DNA from: JBKEDC01 sp047975205
Lineage (GTDB): Bacteria > Bacteroidota > Bacteroidia > Bacteroidales > Prolixibacteraceae
Length of the DNA: 43,400 nt
Reading direction: 5' to 3'
NCBI GenBank assembly: GCA_047975205.1
Contig: JBKEDC010000006.1
Span: 1-43,400 of the forward strand
Shown in pieces: positions 16,626 through 25,874 of this stretch. The notes under the pieces were generated by a model that was not told where the DNA came from, did not search any database, and saw only the letters and a program-made list of their open reading frames with translations. Positions within the stretch are counted from its first letter, which is position 1. Every line of letters starts with the position of its first letter. A program made the position numbers and the translations under genes.

Positions 16626-16652
16626 ATAAATTATATTTGAGTGTTCGTATTA

Positions 16653-18260
16653 TTACATAACTTCTTTAAAGAAGTCGTTTCCCTTGTCATCAACAATAAT
16701 GAAGGCAGGAAAGTTCTCTACCCTGATTTTTCTTACAGCTTCCATACCTAATTCCGGAAAATCAACTACTTCAACCGATTTAATACTTTCTTTGGCTAAA
16801 ATTGCAGCAGGTCCACCTATTGAACCAAGATAAAAACCTCCATTTGCTTTACAAGCATCTGTAACTTGTTGTGTGCGATTACCTTTTGCAACCATAATCA
16901 TAGATCCTCCTAACTTCTGAAATTCATTCACATAAGGATCCATGCGTTGAGCCGTTGTTGGTCCGAAACTACCGGATGCCATTCCCTCGGGAGTTTTAGC
17001 GGGTCCGGCATAATAAACCGGGTGGTTTTTCATATATTCCGGCATAGCCTGTCCTTCTTCAATCATCTTTTTAATTTGAGCGTGGGCAATATCGCGTGCT
17101 ACAATTAAAGTTCCTTTGAGGTTTAGTCGGGTTTTAGTAGGATATTTAGAAAGCTCTGCGCGAACTTCATCCATAGGTCTATCCAAATCAATTTCTACTG
17201 GAGGAGCCATGTTTGGTGATGTTTCAGGTAAAAACTGACGAGGATTTTTCTCCAATTGCTCTAAAAAGATACCGTCTTCGGTAATTTTAGCTTTCACATT
17301 ACGATCGGCACTACAACTTACGCCCAGACCAACGGGGCAAGATGCTGCATGACGAGGCATGCGAATTACGCGTACATCGTGAACAAAGTATTTCCCTCCG
17401 AATTGAGCACCGATTCCGCTTTCGCGACAAATCTTAAGCACCTTTTCTTCCCATTCTAAATCGCGGAAAGCCTGACCGCCTTCATTTCCTTCGGTAGGTA
17501 AGTGGTCGTAATATCCCGTTGATGCCTTTTTTACGGTAGCAAGAGTGGCTTCAGCCGAAGTTCCGCCAATGACTAAGGCTAAATGGTATGGTGGACAAGC
17601 TGAAGTTCCTAAATCTTTAATTTTCTCTTTTACAAACTTAGTTAAAGCTTCTTCCGTGAGCAATGCTTTAGTCTGTTGGTATAAATAAGTTTTATTTCCG
17701 GAACCTCCTCCTTTGGTCACGAATAAAAACTCATATTTATTGCCCTCTTCTGCATAAATATCAATTTGGGCAGGAAGATTCGAACCCGTATTTTGTTCTT
17801 TAAGCATAGAGAACGGCACGACTTGAGAATAACGCAGATTCCGATCTTTATATGTGCTGTAAATGCCTTTAGAAAGATGTAAAGCATCGTTTGATCCGGT
17901 ATATACATTTTCCCCTTTTTTAGCCATCACAATAGCAGTCCCGGTGTCTTGGCAAGTGGGGAGCTCACCTTCGGCAGCTACGACTTGATTTACAAGCATC
18001 GTATGGGCTACAAACTTGTCATTGTCAGTTGCTTCTTTGTCATCGAGAATAGAACGAAGTTTCTTAAGATGAGCTGAACGTAAATAAAAAGACACATCGG
18101 CTATTGCTTCTTTAGCCAATAGTTCTAGACCTTTAGGGTCAACTTTTAATATTTTTCTACCATCGTATTCAATGGTTGAAACATAATCCTTAGTTAATAG
18201 ACGATACTCTGTAGTATCTTTAAGGATAGGAAATGGTTTTTGATAAATAAAATCAGCCAT
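16653..18260 (-). CDS. Class I (iron-sulfur) fumarate hydratase
   Basis: From the ATG at 18260 the enzyme has 535 residues. A 21-codon upstream extension is possible but contains the -7 boxes and does not fit the family, whereas MADFIYQKPFPIL does. It is a single-chain FumA/FumB-type enzyme with the alpha and beta regions fused: N-terminal GELPTCQDTGTAIVM (first cluster Cys), GTSACPPYHLALVIGGTSAE (second), HAASCPVGLGVSCSADRN (third), and the C-terminal beta domain with GPTTAQRMDPY and KGNRTQQVTDAC. It interconverts fumarate and malate using an oxygen-labile 4Fe-4S cluster, here probably in the reductive branch of the anaerobic TCA pathway leading to succinate. The carboxyltransferase gene next door, on the opposite strand, acts on oxaloacetate in the same network. 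Confidence 0.94.
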   Translation of the reverse strand: MADFIYQKPFPILKDTTEYRLLTKDYVSTIEYDGRKILKVDPKGLELLAKEAIADVSFYLRSAHLKKLRSILDDKEATDNDKFVAHTMLVNQVVAAEGELPTCQDTGTAIVMAKKGENVYTGSNDALHLSKGIYSTYKDRNLRYSQVVPFSMLKEQNTGSNLPAQIDIYAEEGNKYEFLFVTKGGGSGNKTYLYQQTKALLTEEALTKFVKEKIKDLGTSACPPYHLALVIGGTSAEATLATVKKASTGYYDHLPTEGNEGGQAFRDLEWEEKVLKICRESGIGAQFGGKYFVHDVRVIRMPRHAASCPVGLGVSCSADRNVKAKITEDGIFLEQLEKNPRQFLPETSPNMAPPVEIDLDRPMDEVRAELSKYPTKTRLNLKGTLIVARDIAHAQIKKMIEEGQAMPEYMKNHPVYYAGPAKTPEGMASGSFGPTTAQRMDPYVNEFQKLGGSMIMVAKGNRTQQVTDACKANGGFYLGSIGGPAAILAKESIKSVEVVDFPELGMEAVRKIRVENFPAFIIVDDKGNDFFKEVM

Positions 18261-18278
18261 AGTATGAATTATTTTCGA

Positions 18279-18318
18279 CAAATATAATGTGTCGTTGATT
18301 ACTGTATGTGCAAAGATA
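18279..18318 (-). promoter_or_regulatory. Two tandem -7 boxes upstream of fumarase
   Basis: On the minus strand TATCTTTG (18318-18311) and TATATTTG (18286-18279) both fit TAnnTTTG. The distal one has TTG 22 bases upstream (18343-18341). The proximal one lies 18 bases before the ATG at 18260, which argues against the longer start. Confidence 0.5.
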
Positions 18319-18680
18319 TTCATTCAATGAAATATGAATACAATAGATTTAAATTTATACTCATTCAATATTGGATGAAAAGTAGATTGATAATCTTCAA
18401 GGTAAGATATTTTTGCAGCTCGAAATATTTAATAAAAATTAAGCTTGACGAGCTTATTCTCTTAAAATCATTTTCTCGCTGACGTATTTTCTGTTGATTT
18501 TTCAAATTACCAGATGATGTAACTGAAATTATGTGTGTTAAGTTTATATTGAGTAATTCCATATTAAGTTGAAAAATGGTTGACAGTGCGCATTATTTCT
18601 ATTTAATGCTGTATTTTCGCTAGCAGTATACGAGGAAAGAATTTTTAGAACAATTATATTAATCATTGAAGTTATTTGCT
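18319..18680. other. Divergent intergenic region, fumarase and carboxyltransferase
   Basis: This 362-base AT-rich stretch separates the divergent genes. I see no gene or hairpin of note. A weak plus-strand near-match TATTTTCG lies at about 18611-18618, without a well-spaced -33 element. Confidence 0.4.
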
Positions 18681-21014
18681 ATGTCAAGAAAACTTTTAAT
18701 ACGAGATTTAACTCTACGTGATGGGCAACAATCTTTATTTGCTACACGTTTGCGTCAAGAACAAATTGACAGAGTTCTCCCTTTTTACAAGTCTGCAAAC
18801 TTTTACGCCATGGAAGTATGGGGTGGTGCAGTACCGGATTCGGTTATGCGTTACCTGAACGAGAATCCATGGGAGCGTTTGAAAACAATTAAATCAGTTG
18901 TTGGCGATGTGAGTAAATTAACAGCTCTTTCACGCGGTCGTAACCTTTTTGGTTATACCCCATATCCGGAAGATATCATAGAAGAGTTCTGTACGCACTC
19001 GATTGATTCCGGTTTGGGTATCATGCGTATTTTCGATGCGCTGAATGACACAAACAATGTGAAATCAACAATCAAGTATGTGAAAGAAGCCGGTGGTATT
19101 GCTGATTGTGCTGTGTGTTATACTATTGATCCGGCCGGTTTAACCCCTCCGGTATTTACCGATGAGTATTTTGTGGATAAAGCGGTTGAATTAGAGAGCT
19201 TAGGGGCAGATATGATAACCATCAAAGATATGAGCGGTTTGATACCTCCTTTAAAAGTAGCTAAGTTAGTTAAGGCTATCAAGGAAGCGACCAATATACC
19301 TTTAGACTTCCATACGCACTGTACCCCCGGTTATGGTTTAGCGGCTGTTCTTACTGCTATCATGAGCGGTGCTGATATCGTTGATACAAACATTTGGAAT
19401 TTCGCCGGTGGTCCGGCTGCTCCTGCAATTCAATTGATTTACATCTTCTGTCAAAAATTGGGTGTAGAGTTAGATATTGATATGAAGGCTGTAGCTAAAA
19501 TTAATAATGAGCTGTTGACTATTCGTAAAGAAATGGCTGACATTGATACTAATCCAATTCCTAACCCATTCAACCCACTTACAGATACTCTTCCTGCTGA
19601 AATCGATGCTCTGTTCGATAAAGCAATTGCATGTGTTAAAGCAGGAGATGAGGCTGAAATGTTGAATGCATGTCATGCTATTGAAGATTATTTTGGTTTC
19701 CCAAAACCAAATCTTTTGGTGCAAAAAGCAGAGGTTCCCGGAGGAATGTACACAAATATGGTAGCTCAGCTGAAAGCATTGAAGTCAGAAGATATATTAG
19801 AGGATGCAATGAAGCTGATTCCTACAGTTCGCTTAGCAGCCGGTTTGCCACCATTAGTAACGCCAACATCTCAAATTGTAGGTGCTCAGGCTGTAAACTG
19901 TGCCATGGATGTTAAGAATGGTAAAGCGATGTATAGCAACGTATCAAACCAGTTTAAAAGCTTGGTAAAAGGAGAGTATGGTCATACTCCGGTTGAGGTT
20001 GATGCGGATTTCCGAGAAAAACTTTGTGGTCATCGTGATGCTCGTGATTTTGATACGACAAACTATAAATACCAACCAAATCCAATTTTAGAAGATTGTG
20101 GTAGTGTTCAATTGGCTGAAAATCGTGAAGAAATCATGTTGTTGGAATTGTTTCCGATGGTGGCTAAAGGGTTCCTTACGGGAGTGAAGAAAGCTGCATG
20201 GGAAGCTCAAGGCGGAGGTTCGGCAGCAGCAGGAGCTGCATCGGTAGCAACAACAGTTTACGGAGAAGCCGTGGTGACACCACTTCCGGGTAAGGTTTTA
20301 GAGTTTCTAGTTAAGGTAGGAGATACCGTGAAACTTGGAGATCCGATTGCTATTGTTGAAGCCATGAAAATGGAAAATACAATCACATCGACTTGCGAGG
20401 GTGTAGTAAATGGTGTTATGGCATCAGTTGGTGATACTTTAGCTGCAGATACAGCTCTTGTTGATGTAACCGCAGATGGCATAGTTGGTGGTGCAAGTCA
20501 AGCAGCCGGAACGGCAGTCGTTGGTGAGCCTATTGTGACACCTCTTCCCGGAAAATTGTTAGAATATCTTGTTGCATCCGGTGATGCTGTAAAACTTGGT
20601 GACCCTGTGGCAGTGGTAGAAGCTATGAAAATGGAAAATACGATTTCTGCTACTTGTGATGGTTTTGTAAATACTTTAACAGCTGAAGTTGGAGATACAC
20701 TTCCGGCAGAAGCTCCTTTGATGGACATTGTAGATAGCGAAGATAAAGTAGGTACTACGGCAGCGGTTGGAACAGATCCTGTTATTTCGGGTCCTACTAC
20801 TGCTATTGCTGTTCCTATGCCGGGAAAGATTCTGGATATTCAGGTTAAAGTAGGCGATAAAGTAGTTGCCGGCCAAGATGTCATTGTATTGGAAGCTATG
20901 AAGATGGAAAATAGTATAACATCTGAAATTAGTGGTACAGTTGCCAAAATTAATGTAGCCGTTGGCGACGTGGTAGCTGCAGATTCAAAAGTAATTGAAG
21001 TGGTAATAGGATAG
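18681..21014 (+). CDS. Oxaloacetate decarboxylase alpha / pyruvate carboxylase B type carboxyltransferase with three biotinyl domains
   Basis: From the ATG at 18681 the protein has 777 residues; a TTG 15 bases upstream is the only alternative. Residues 1 to about 300 are the HMGL-like carboxyltransferase barrel: RDGQQSLFATR (Asp14), TIKDMSGL with the carbamylated-type Lys, and DFHTHCTPG with metal-binding histidines. A PYC/OADA conserved domain follows to about 510. The C-terminus carries three tandem biotinyl domains with acceptor lysines in EAMKMEN at Lys563, Lys650 and Lys741; single-biotin homologues are about 600 residues. Domains 1 and 2 are very alike (TPLPGK), while domain 3 differs (VPMPGK). 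The reaction is transfer of CO2 between oxaloacetate/pyruvate and biotin. No partner subunits are adjacent, so decarboxylase versus carboxylase function is open. Confidence 0.9.
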   Translation: MSRKLLIRDLTLRDGQQSLFATRLRQEQIDRVLPFYKSANFYAMEVWGGAVPDSVMRYLNENPWERLKTIKSVVGDVSKLTALSRGRNLFGYTPYPEDIIEEFCTHSIDSGLGIMRIFDALNDTNNVKSTIKYVKEAGGIADCAVCYTIDPAGLTPPVFTDEYFVDKAVELESLGADMITIKDMSGLIPPLKVAKLVKAIKEATNIPLDFHTHCTPGYGLAAVLTAIMSGADIVDTNIWNFAGGPAAPAIQLIYIFCQKLGVELDIDMKAVAKINNELLTIRKEMADIDTNPIPNPFNPLTDTLPAEIDALFDKAIACVKAGDEAEMLNACHAIEDYFGFPKPNLLVQKAEVPGGMYTNMVAQLKALKSEDILEDAMKLIPTVRLAAGLPPLVTPTSQIVGAQAVNCAMDVKNGKAMYSNVSNQFKSLVKGEYGHTPVEVDADFREKLCGHRDARDFDTTNYKYQPNPILEDCGSVQLAENREEIMLLELFPMVAKGFLTGVKKAAWEAQGGGSAAAGAASVATTVYGEAVVTPLPGKVLEFLVKVGDTVKLGDPIAIVEAMKMENTITSTCEGVVNGVMASVGDTLAADTALVDVTADGIVGGASQAAGTAVVGEPIVTPLPGKLLEYLVASGDAVKLGDPVAVVEAMKMENTISATCDGFVNTLTAEVGDTLPAEAPLMDIVDSEDKVGTTAAVGTDPVISGPTTAIAVPMPGKILDIQVKVGDKVVAGQDVIVLEAMKMENSITSEISGTVAKINVAVGDVVAADSKVIEVVIG
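20263..21011 (+). repeat. Three tandem biotinyl-domain repeats within the carboxyltransferase
   Basis: Repeat units start near 20263, 20521 and 20797. The acceptor Lys codons are at 20367, 20628 and 20901, so the spacing is 87 and 91 codons. Units 1 and 2 share long near-identical protein stretches, pointing to a more recent duplication; unit 3 looks like the ancestral domain of the family. Each unit ends with the second half of the hammerhead fold (VGDTL or VGDVV). Confidence 0.9.
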
Positions 21015-21040
21015 TCCTAATAGTTGCTCAGATATATAAT

Positions 21041-21073
21041 AAATCCCTCAGGCGAAAGCTTGAGGGATTTTTA
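21041..21073 (+). terminator. Terminator after the carboxyltransferase gene
   Basis: Arms 21041-21053 and 21058-21070 form a 13-bp stem (AAATCCCTCA core, one G·U) closed by a GAAA tetraloop and followed by TTTTTA. It lies 27 bases after the stop. Confidence 0.85.
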
Positions 21074-21613
21074 TCTTCGTAGTAAATTGGTGGAATACTA
21101 AAAATACAGCCGGGTGATACTATAGGATATAAAAAGCGTATTCATTTTCGGATATGCTTTTTCATTACACACTAATTCTACAAATTCTATAAAATTAATT
21201 TAATTGATAATTACTGCATATAAATCAGAACTTATATATTTTTTATTCATCGATTCTCGGTGAGAATTAATTGAATTTTGAATTGACGCGTCTTTTCTTG
21301 AGTAAGTAAATGCCCTAATTCCTTTGTTGTATATTAATCCTTAGTGAGAAAATAAATAAAAATAGTAATTTAGAGCCGTCGTTATGTAAAGAATAGGCCA
21401 CAAAAGCGTGAATATGGTCATAATTAAATAAGGAAAAGGAGCAAAATGTAGATAATTAATTGGTTATAAGTAGCTAATGCAAAGTGTGTGATTGGTAATA
21501 AAAAAGTAAGTTTGTAAATGTGTGTTAAAAGTAAAATAATTGTTATTGCAAATTAAACTTTAGTGCATACTTATAGTCAACTAGAGGTAAAAATATTTAT
21601 ACAAAAAGTATTA
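21074..21613. other. Long AT-rich leader region before the export operon
   Basis: About 540 bases without a credible gene precede the eight-gene export operon. I found no clean TTG-N19-TAnnTTTG pair and no strong hairpin. The length leaves room for regulator binding sites or a long 5' leader. An in-frame GTG at 21563 could extend the first gene by 17 codons but the extension does not fit the ATPase fold. Confidence 0.4.
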
Positions 21614-22522
21614 ATGAAGATTAGCATTGAGGGGTTGACTAAGGTTTATTCCAACGGACACAAAGCAATTAACAATTTAAGTTTTGACATCCACGACGGC
21701 ATGTTTGGTTTGCTGGGACCTAATGGTGCCGGAAAGTCTAGTTTAATGCGTATATTAGTAACCTTGGCTGAGCCAACTTCAGGCAAAGTAACCATCGGTG
21801 ATTATGATCTGGTGAAAGATAGAGAAAAAGTGCGCAAAATGATTGGTTATTTGCCGCAAGACTTTCGTTTCTTTTCCAGTTTAAAGACTTATGAGTTTTT
21901 AGACTACACAGCTCGCTTGTCAGGTTTATATCGTAAGCGAGACAGAGCTCGGAAAGTAGATCAAATGTTGGAAGAAGTCGGACTTTTTGAGGCGCGTGAT
22001 CGTTATGCCAATCGTTTGTCGGGAGGTATGAAGCGTCGTTTGGGAATTGCCCAAGCCTTAATGAATGGCCCTAAGGTGGTGGTAGTTGATGAGCCGACAA
22101 CGGGACTAGATCCAGAGGAGCGTATCCGTTTTCGAAACCTATTATCTTCGATTTCCACTCAAGATGTAATTATCATTTTATCCACACATATTGTAGGAGA
22201 TATTTCAAGTACATGTAATAGTATGGTATTGTTGAATCAAGGCGAATTAGCATATAATGGTTCACCCGACGACATTGTAGCTCAAGCCAATGGTAAAGTG
22301 TGGCGTATTCAAGCATCGCATGACGAGTTTACTGCAATTAATGAGGCCTATCCGGTAGTAGCTACAGTTCCCACGGGAAGTGGTTGGGAAGTTGAAGTCG
22401 TGGCTGAAAATATTTCAGGGTATAAAGGAGAGAACATTGCTCCGAATTTAGAACATGCCTACGTTTATTTTATGGAACGAAGTTTAAACTTATGGACAGC
22501 CAGCGATCAGCTAAACAAATAA
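21614..22522 (+). CDS. ABC-2 type transporter ATP-binding protein
   Basis: The 302-residue cytoplasmic ATPase starts at the ATG of MKISIEGLTKVYSNGHKA, which is the first strand of the ABC fold. Walker A is GPNGAGKS (from Gly35), the signature is LSGGMKRRLGIAQAL, Walker B is VVVVDEPTTGLD and the switch His is in LSTHIV, so it should hydrolyse ATP. A C-terminal extension of about 90 residues ends in LEHAYVYFMERSLN, as in ABC-2 (drug/lipid/natural-product exporter) ATPases. It is the first gene of the export operon, 4 bases before its presumed partner permease. It is closely similar in layout to the ATPase fused to the second RND pump further down, suggesting that one arose by duplication of the other. 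Confidence 0.93.
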   Translation: MKISIEGLTKVYSNGHKAINNLSFDIHDGMFGLLGPNGAGKSSLMRILVTLAEPTSGKVTIGDYDLVKDREKVRKMIGYLPQDFRFFSSLKTYEFLDYTARLSGLYRKRDRARKVDQMLEEVGLFEARDRYANRLSGGMKRRLGIAQALMNGPKVVVVDEPTTGLDPEERIRFRNLLSSISTQDVIIILSTHIVGDISSTCNSMVLLNQGELAYNGSPDDIVAQANGKVWRIQASHDEFTAINEAYPVVATVPTGSGWEVEVVAENISGYKGENIAPNLEHAYVYFMERSLNLWTASDQLNK

Positions 22523-22526
22523 AATT

Positions 22527-25500
22527 ATGATTTCAATTCCACAAATAGCTGCTATTGCTAAATATGAGCGAAAGACCCTACTTCGAAGTTGGTTTTTTCG
22601 CATTTTTGCTATTCTGTCGTTTACCTTTATCGGATTTTGGAATTTGTCCATTCTAGTGATGCCGCAAATGAGTATGGGGGCTTGGATAGTTAGAGCCTTA
22701 CCTGCTAACATACCCTACAATAGTTTATTGCTTTTAAATGTGGTGCAAGCAGTAGTTTCTATATTTTTGGCAAGTGATTTCTTGAAACAAGATAGTAAGC
22801 TGGATACTACCGATGTAATTTATGTTCGTTCTATGAGCAATATGGATTATGTAATAGGCAAAACGTTGGGCAACATAGGCGTGTTTTTAATCCTCAACCT
22901 GCTTATTTTAGCAGTCACACTCATATTAAACATTCTGTCGTCTACAACAGTTAATGTGTTGGCTTACATAGAATACTTCTTGCTGATAAGCATTCCCACA
23001 CTCGTGTTTATCATGGGGCTCTCATTTCTGTTAATGTCTTTGCTGAAAAATCAGGCAATTACATTCCTAATCATGCTAGGCTATGTGGCACTTTCATTGT
23101 TTTATCTGAAATCGAAGTTTTATTATATCTTCGATTATATGGCATACAGCATTCCTATGAGTTATTCTGACTTTGTAGGATTTGGCAATATCGATATCTT
23201 GCTTAATCATAGAGGTATGTATCTATTCTTCGGATTGAGTTTCATTTGTTTTACGATTATGATGCTTACTAGATTGTCGCACTCTAAATTGGAACGAAAA
23301 GTATCAGGAATCCTTGCTGTATTATTCTTATCTGTGGGTATATTCATGGGATATACGCACTTAAACAGATTACATCAGGATGAAAGCTTGCGAAAACAAT
23401 TGATTCAGCACAACGATAGTTTACAAACTATAAATAGGGTCTATGTGTCAGACTATCAAATCGATTTGAAGCATGAAGGAAATCAAATAGCTGTTCGAGC
23501 AAAGCTGCAAGTGAGAAATAAAATGCAGGAATCGAATGATTCAATAGTGTTTAGCCTAAATCCCGGTTTGAAATTAGACAGTTTATATATAAATGGAGAA
23601 AGTGCCGATTTTGAACAAAAGTTAGGTAGCATCTTGATTAAAAAGTATGAATTGAAACCTTGGCAGAAAGCAACTCTAGAATTTGTATATCATGGTTCTA
23701 TATTGGAATCGGCGGCTTATTTAGACATTGATAAAGAAGAATTTGAAAAGTTAAATACAGAATTTTTATTTCAAATAGATAAACGATATGCTTTCTTAAC
23801 ACCGAATTATGTATTACTCACGAGAGAGAACGCTTGGTATCCGATACCGGGAGCCGGATTTGGTAAAACAAATTTAAATTGGTTAAATTCTCAATTTAGT
23901 AATTATTCGCTGAAGGTGGAAACTAATCCGAATCTGACGGCAATATCACAAGGAAGTGCTGAGCATAATGACAGTTCATGGAGCTTCAAATCCACTCACG
24001 CTAATTCTCAGATATCATTAGTTATAGGTGATTATGAGCGAACAACTCAAGAAATTGATGGTTTAGAGTTTAACTTATATGTGAAGAAAGGACACGACTA
24101 TTACACCGATTTCTTCGAAACTATTCAAGATACATTATCATCAGTTATTGCCGAAACACTCCAAGATTATGAACGTTCGTTGGATTTATATTATCCGTTT
24201 GAACGTTTTTCTTTAGTAGAAGTTCCGGTACAGTTTTACAGCTATCAACGCGTGTTGAGTGCCGCTACTGAATATGTACAGCCTGAAATGGTTTTATTTG
24301 GAGAAAAAGGTGCATTATCTGACCAGACTGATTTTCAAGAAAATTATAGAAGAGAAAAAGGTGGAGGACCGGGAGGAGGTCCCCCTCGTCGCCGTACGAA
24401 TCAAATGACAGATGAAGAACTGAGAATGCAAGTATTTAGAAACTTTGCAAGTTCATTCTTCTCATCTTCAGGTCGTCCGGATTTTAGCAGAAGCGGAGGA
24501 CAAGTAGAAGTTTCAGAAAGTGTAAATCCGTATTATGTATTCCCGTTATTTTACGATTACGCTTATGCTATCAGTTCTACAAATTGGCCGGTATCAAATA
24601 AAGTATTTGGTGCGTATAAAGAAAGTGCTGCCGAGGATGAAGGTATGGGCGGATGGATGCGAAATATGAATGGTATGACCAACGATGAAAAAGCAAATGT
24701 GGCACTACTTTCACATAGTTTTGAAGAATTATTGCAGGACCCCGATCAAAAAGATGTAATTAATGATGTGATAGAACTAAAGGGAACAAGTTTGGTTTCT
24801 ATTATAAGAGAAAAGGTTGGTGATGAGGCCTTTGACGACTTCTTATATGATTACCTTTATAGACATCAATTTAAGACCGCCACTTTAGAATCGTTTGCAG
24901 GAGAATTGCGCAGAAAGTTTCACTTAGATCTAATTTCCTATATGAAAGATTGGTTTAAAAGCAAAGAATTGCCCGCATATTTACTTGGAGAGGTTGAAGC
25001 CGTAAACGTTCTGGATAAAGATGAGCTGAAAACAATGGTTACATTTCGAATTTCAAATATAGAGCCTACGGAAGGAGTTGTAGAAGTTGAATTTAGAACC
25101 GGAGGCGGACCTAGAATGATGGGTGGAGATTCTGATAATATCACGAAATTAATTCATCTTGCCGGTAATCAAACCAAAGAAATTACGATGCTTCTATCGG
25201 GAAATCCAAGGGGCGGAACGATTAATACATTGACATCTAAAAATGTTCCTTCTCAAATTAGAATAGATTGGGGAAGACTGGAAGAAGACGATAAAATAAC
25301 ACCACACGAGGGAGAAAAAATAATAGACGACCAGGTTAAGGTAGTTGCTCCCGGTGAAATAGTGGTTGATAATGAAGATAAAGAATTTGAAATAACAACA
25401 CTCACACAAGGAAGTCGATTAAGGAAATGGTTATTAGCATCAGATGAGGAAAAATCAAAATATTCTTCATTCCACCAATGGCGCCCTCCACTAGGATGGA

Positions 25501-25853
25501 CTTTAACCACAAACTCTGATTTCTATGGGACGAACATTCGATCGGCCTATTATACTGCAGTAGGAGATGGTGATCAGGTAGCAAAATGGCACGTTCCGTT
25601 GCAAGGAGAAGGATTCTACTCCGTGTATGTCTATTTGTTTAGGCCTTGGAGATGGAGACGAGATAAAATAGAATTCGATTATCAATTAACTCATGCCGGT
25701 GGAGTAGAAAAAATTCCGGTTAGAGTAAAAGATAAGGGATGGTATTATCTAGGAGCCTACTATTTTAAATCGGATACTGCATTAATAGAGTTGTCGAATC
25801 AATCTAGAGGTAAGATGGTTGTTGCTGATGCTGTGAAATTTGTAAAACAATAA
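22527..25853 (+). CDS. ABC-2 permease fused to a peptidase-dead M1-like region and a golvesin-like C-terminal domain
   Basis: The 1108-residue protein has about seven membrane segments in its first 280 residues (e.g. VIGKTLGNIGVFLILNLLIL, MYLFFGLSFICFTIMMLTRL, VSGILAVLFLSVGIFMGYTHL), the ABC-2 permease part. The rest is a large periplasmic region. Residues about 290-860 resemble M1 aminopeptidases: an N-terminal beta saddle, YQRVLSAATEYVQPEMVLF at the exopeptidase-loop position, and a helical end (KGTSLVSIIREKVGDEAFDDFL). No HExxH zinc motif exists anywhere, so peptidase activity is unlikely. A Gly/Pro/Arg run (GGGPGGGPPRRR) interrupts the domain near residue 615. The last about 130 residues look like a golvesin/Xly-type domain, ending KMVVADAVKFVKQ. 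It may bind exported peptides or couple to the adaptor (inference). Confidence 0.8.
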   Translation: MISIPQIAAIAKYERKTLLRSWFFRIFAILSFTFIGFWNLSILVMPQMSMGAWIVRALPANIPYNSLLLLNVVQAVVSIFLASDFLKQDSKLDTTDVIYVRSMSNMDYVIGKTLGNIGVFLILNLLILAVTLILNILSSTTVNVLAYIEYFLLISIPTLVFIMGLSFLLMSLLKNQAITFLIMLGYVALSLFYLKSKFYYIFDYMAYSIPMSYSDFVGFGNIDILLNHRGMYLFFGLSFICFTIMMLTRLSHSKLERKVSGILAVLFLSVGIFMGYTHLNRLHQDESLRKQLIQHNDSLQTINRVYVSDYQIDLKHEGNQIAVRAKLQVRNKMQESNDSIVFSLNPGLKLDSLYINGESADFEQKLGSILIKKYELKPWQKATLEFVYHGSILESAAYLDIDKEEFEKLNTEFLFQIDKRYAFLTPNYVLLTRENAWYPIPGAGFGKTNLNWLNSQFSNYSLKVETNPNLTAISQGSAEHNDSSWSFKSTHANSQISLVIGDYERTTQEIDGLEFNLYVKKGHDYYTDFFETIQDTLSSVIAETLQDYERSLDLYYPFERFSLVEVPVQFYSYQRVLSAATEYVQPEMVLFGEKGALSDQTDFQENYRREKGGGPGGGPPRRRTNQMTDEELRMQVFRNFASSFFSSSGRPDFSRSGGQVEVSESVNPYYVFPLFYDYAYAISSTNWPVSNKVFGAYKESAAEDEGMGGWMRNMNGMTNDEKANVALLSHSFEELLQDPDQKDVINDVIELKGTSLVSIIREKVGDEAFDDFLYDYLYRHQFKTATLESFAGELRRKFHLDLISYMKDWFKSKELPAYLLGEVEAVNVLDKDELKTMVTFRISNIEPTEGVVEVEFRTGGGPRMMGGDSDNITKLIHLAGNQTKEITMLLSGNPRGGTINTLTSKNVPSQIRIDWGRLEEDDKITPHEGEKIIDDQVKVVAPGEIVVDNEDKEFEITTLTQGSRLRKWLLASDEEKSKYSSFHQWRPPLGWTLTTNSDFYGTNIRSAYYTAVGDGDQVAKWHVPLQGEGFYSVYVYLFRPWRWRRDKIEFDYQLTHAGGVEKIPVRVKDKGWYYLGAYYFKSDTALIELSNQSRGKMVVADAVKFVKQ

Positions 25854-25874
25854 GCCTTCAAAAAGAAAAGAAAT

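Noticed and set aside
22527..25853. Active M1 aminopeptidase
   Set aside because: No HExxH motif and no downstream zinc-ligand Glu can be identified.
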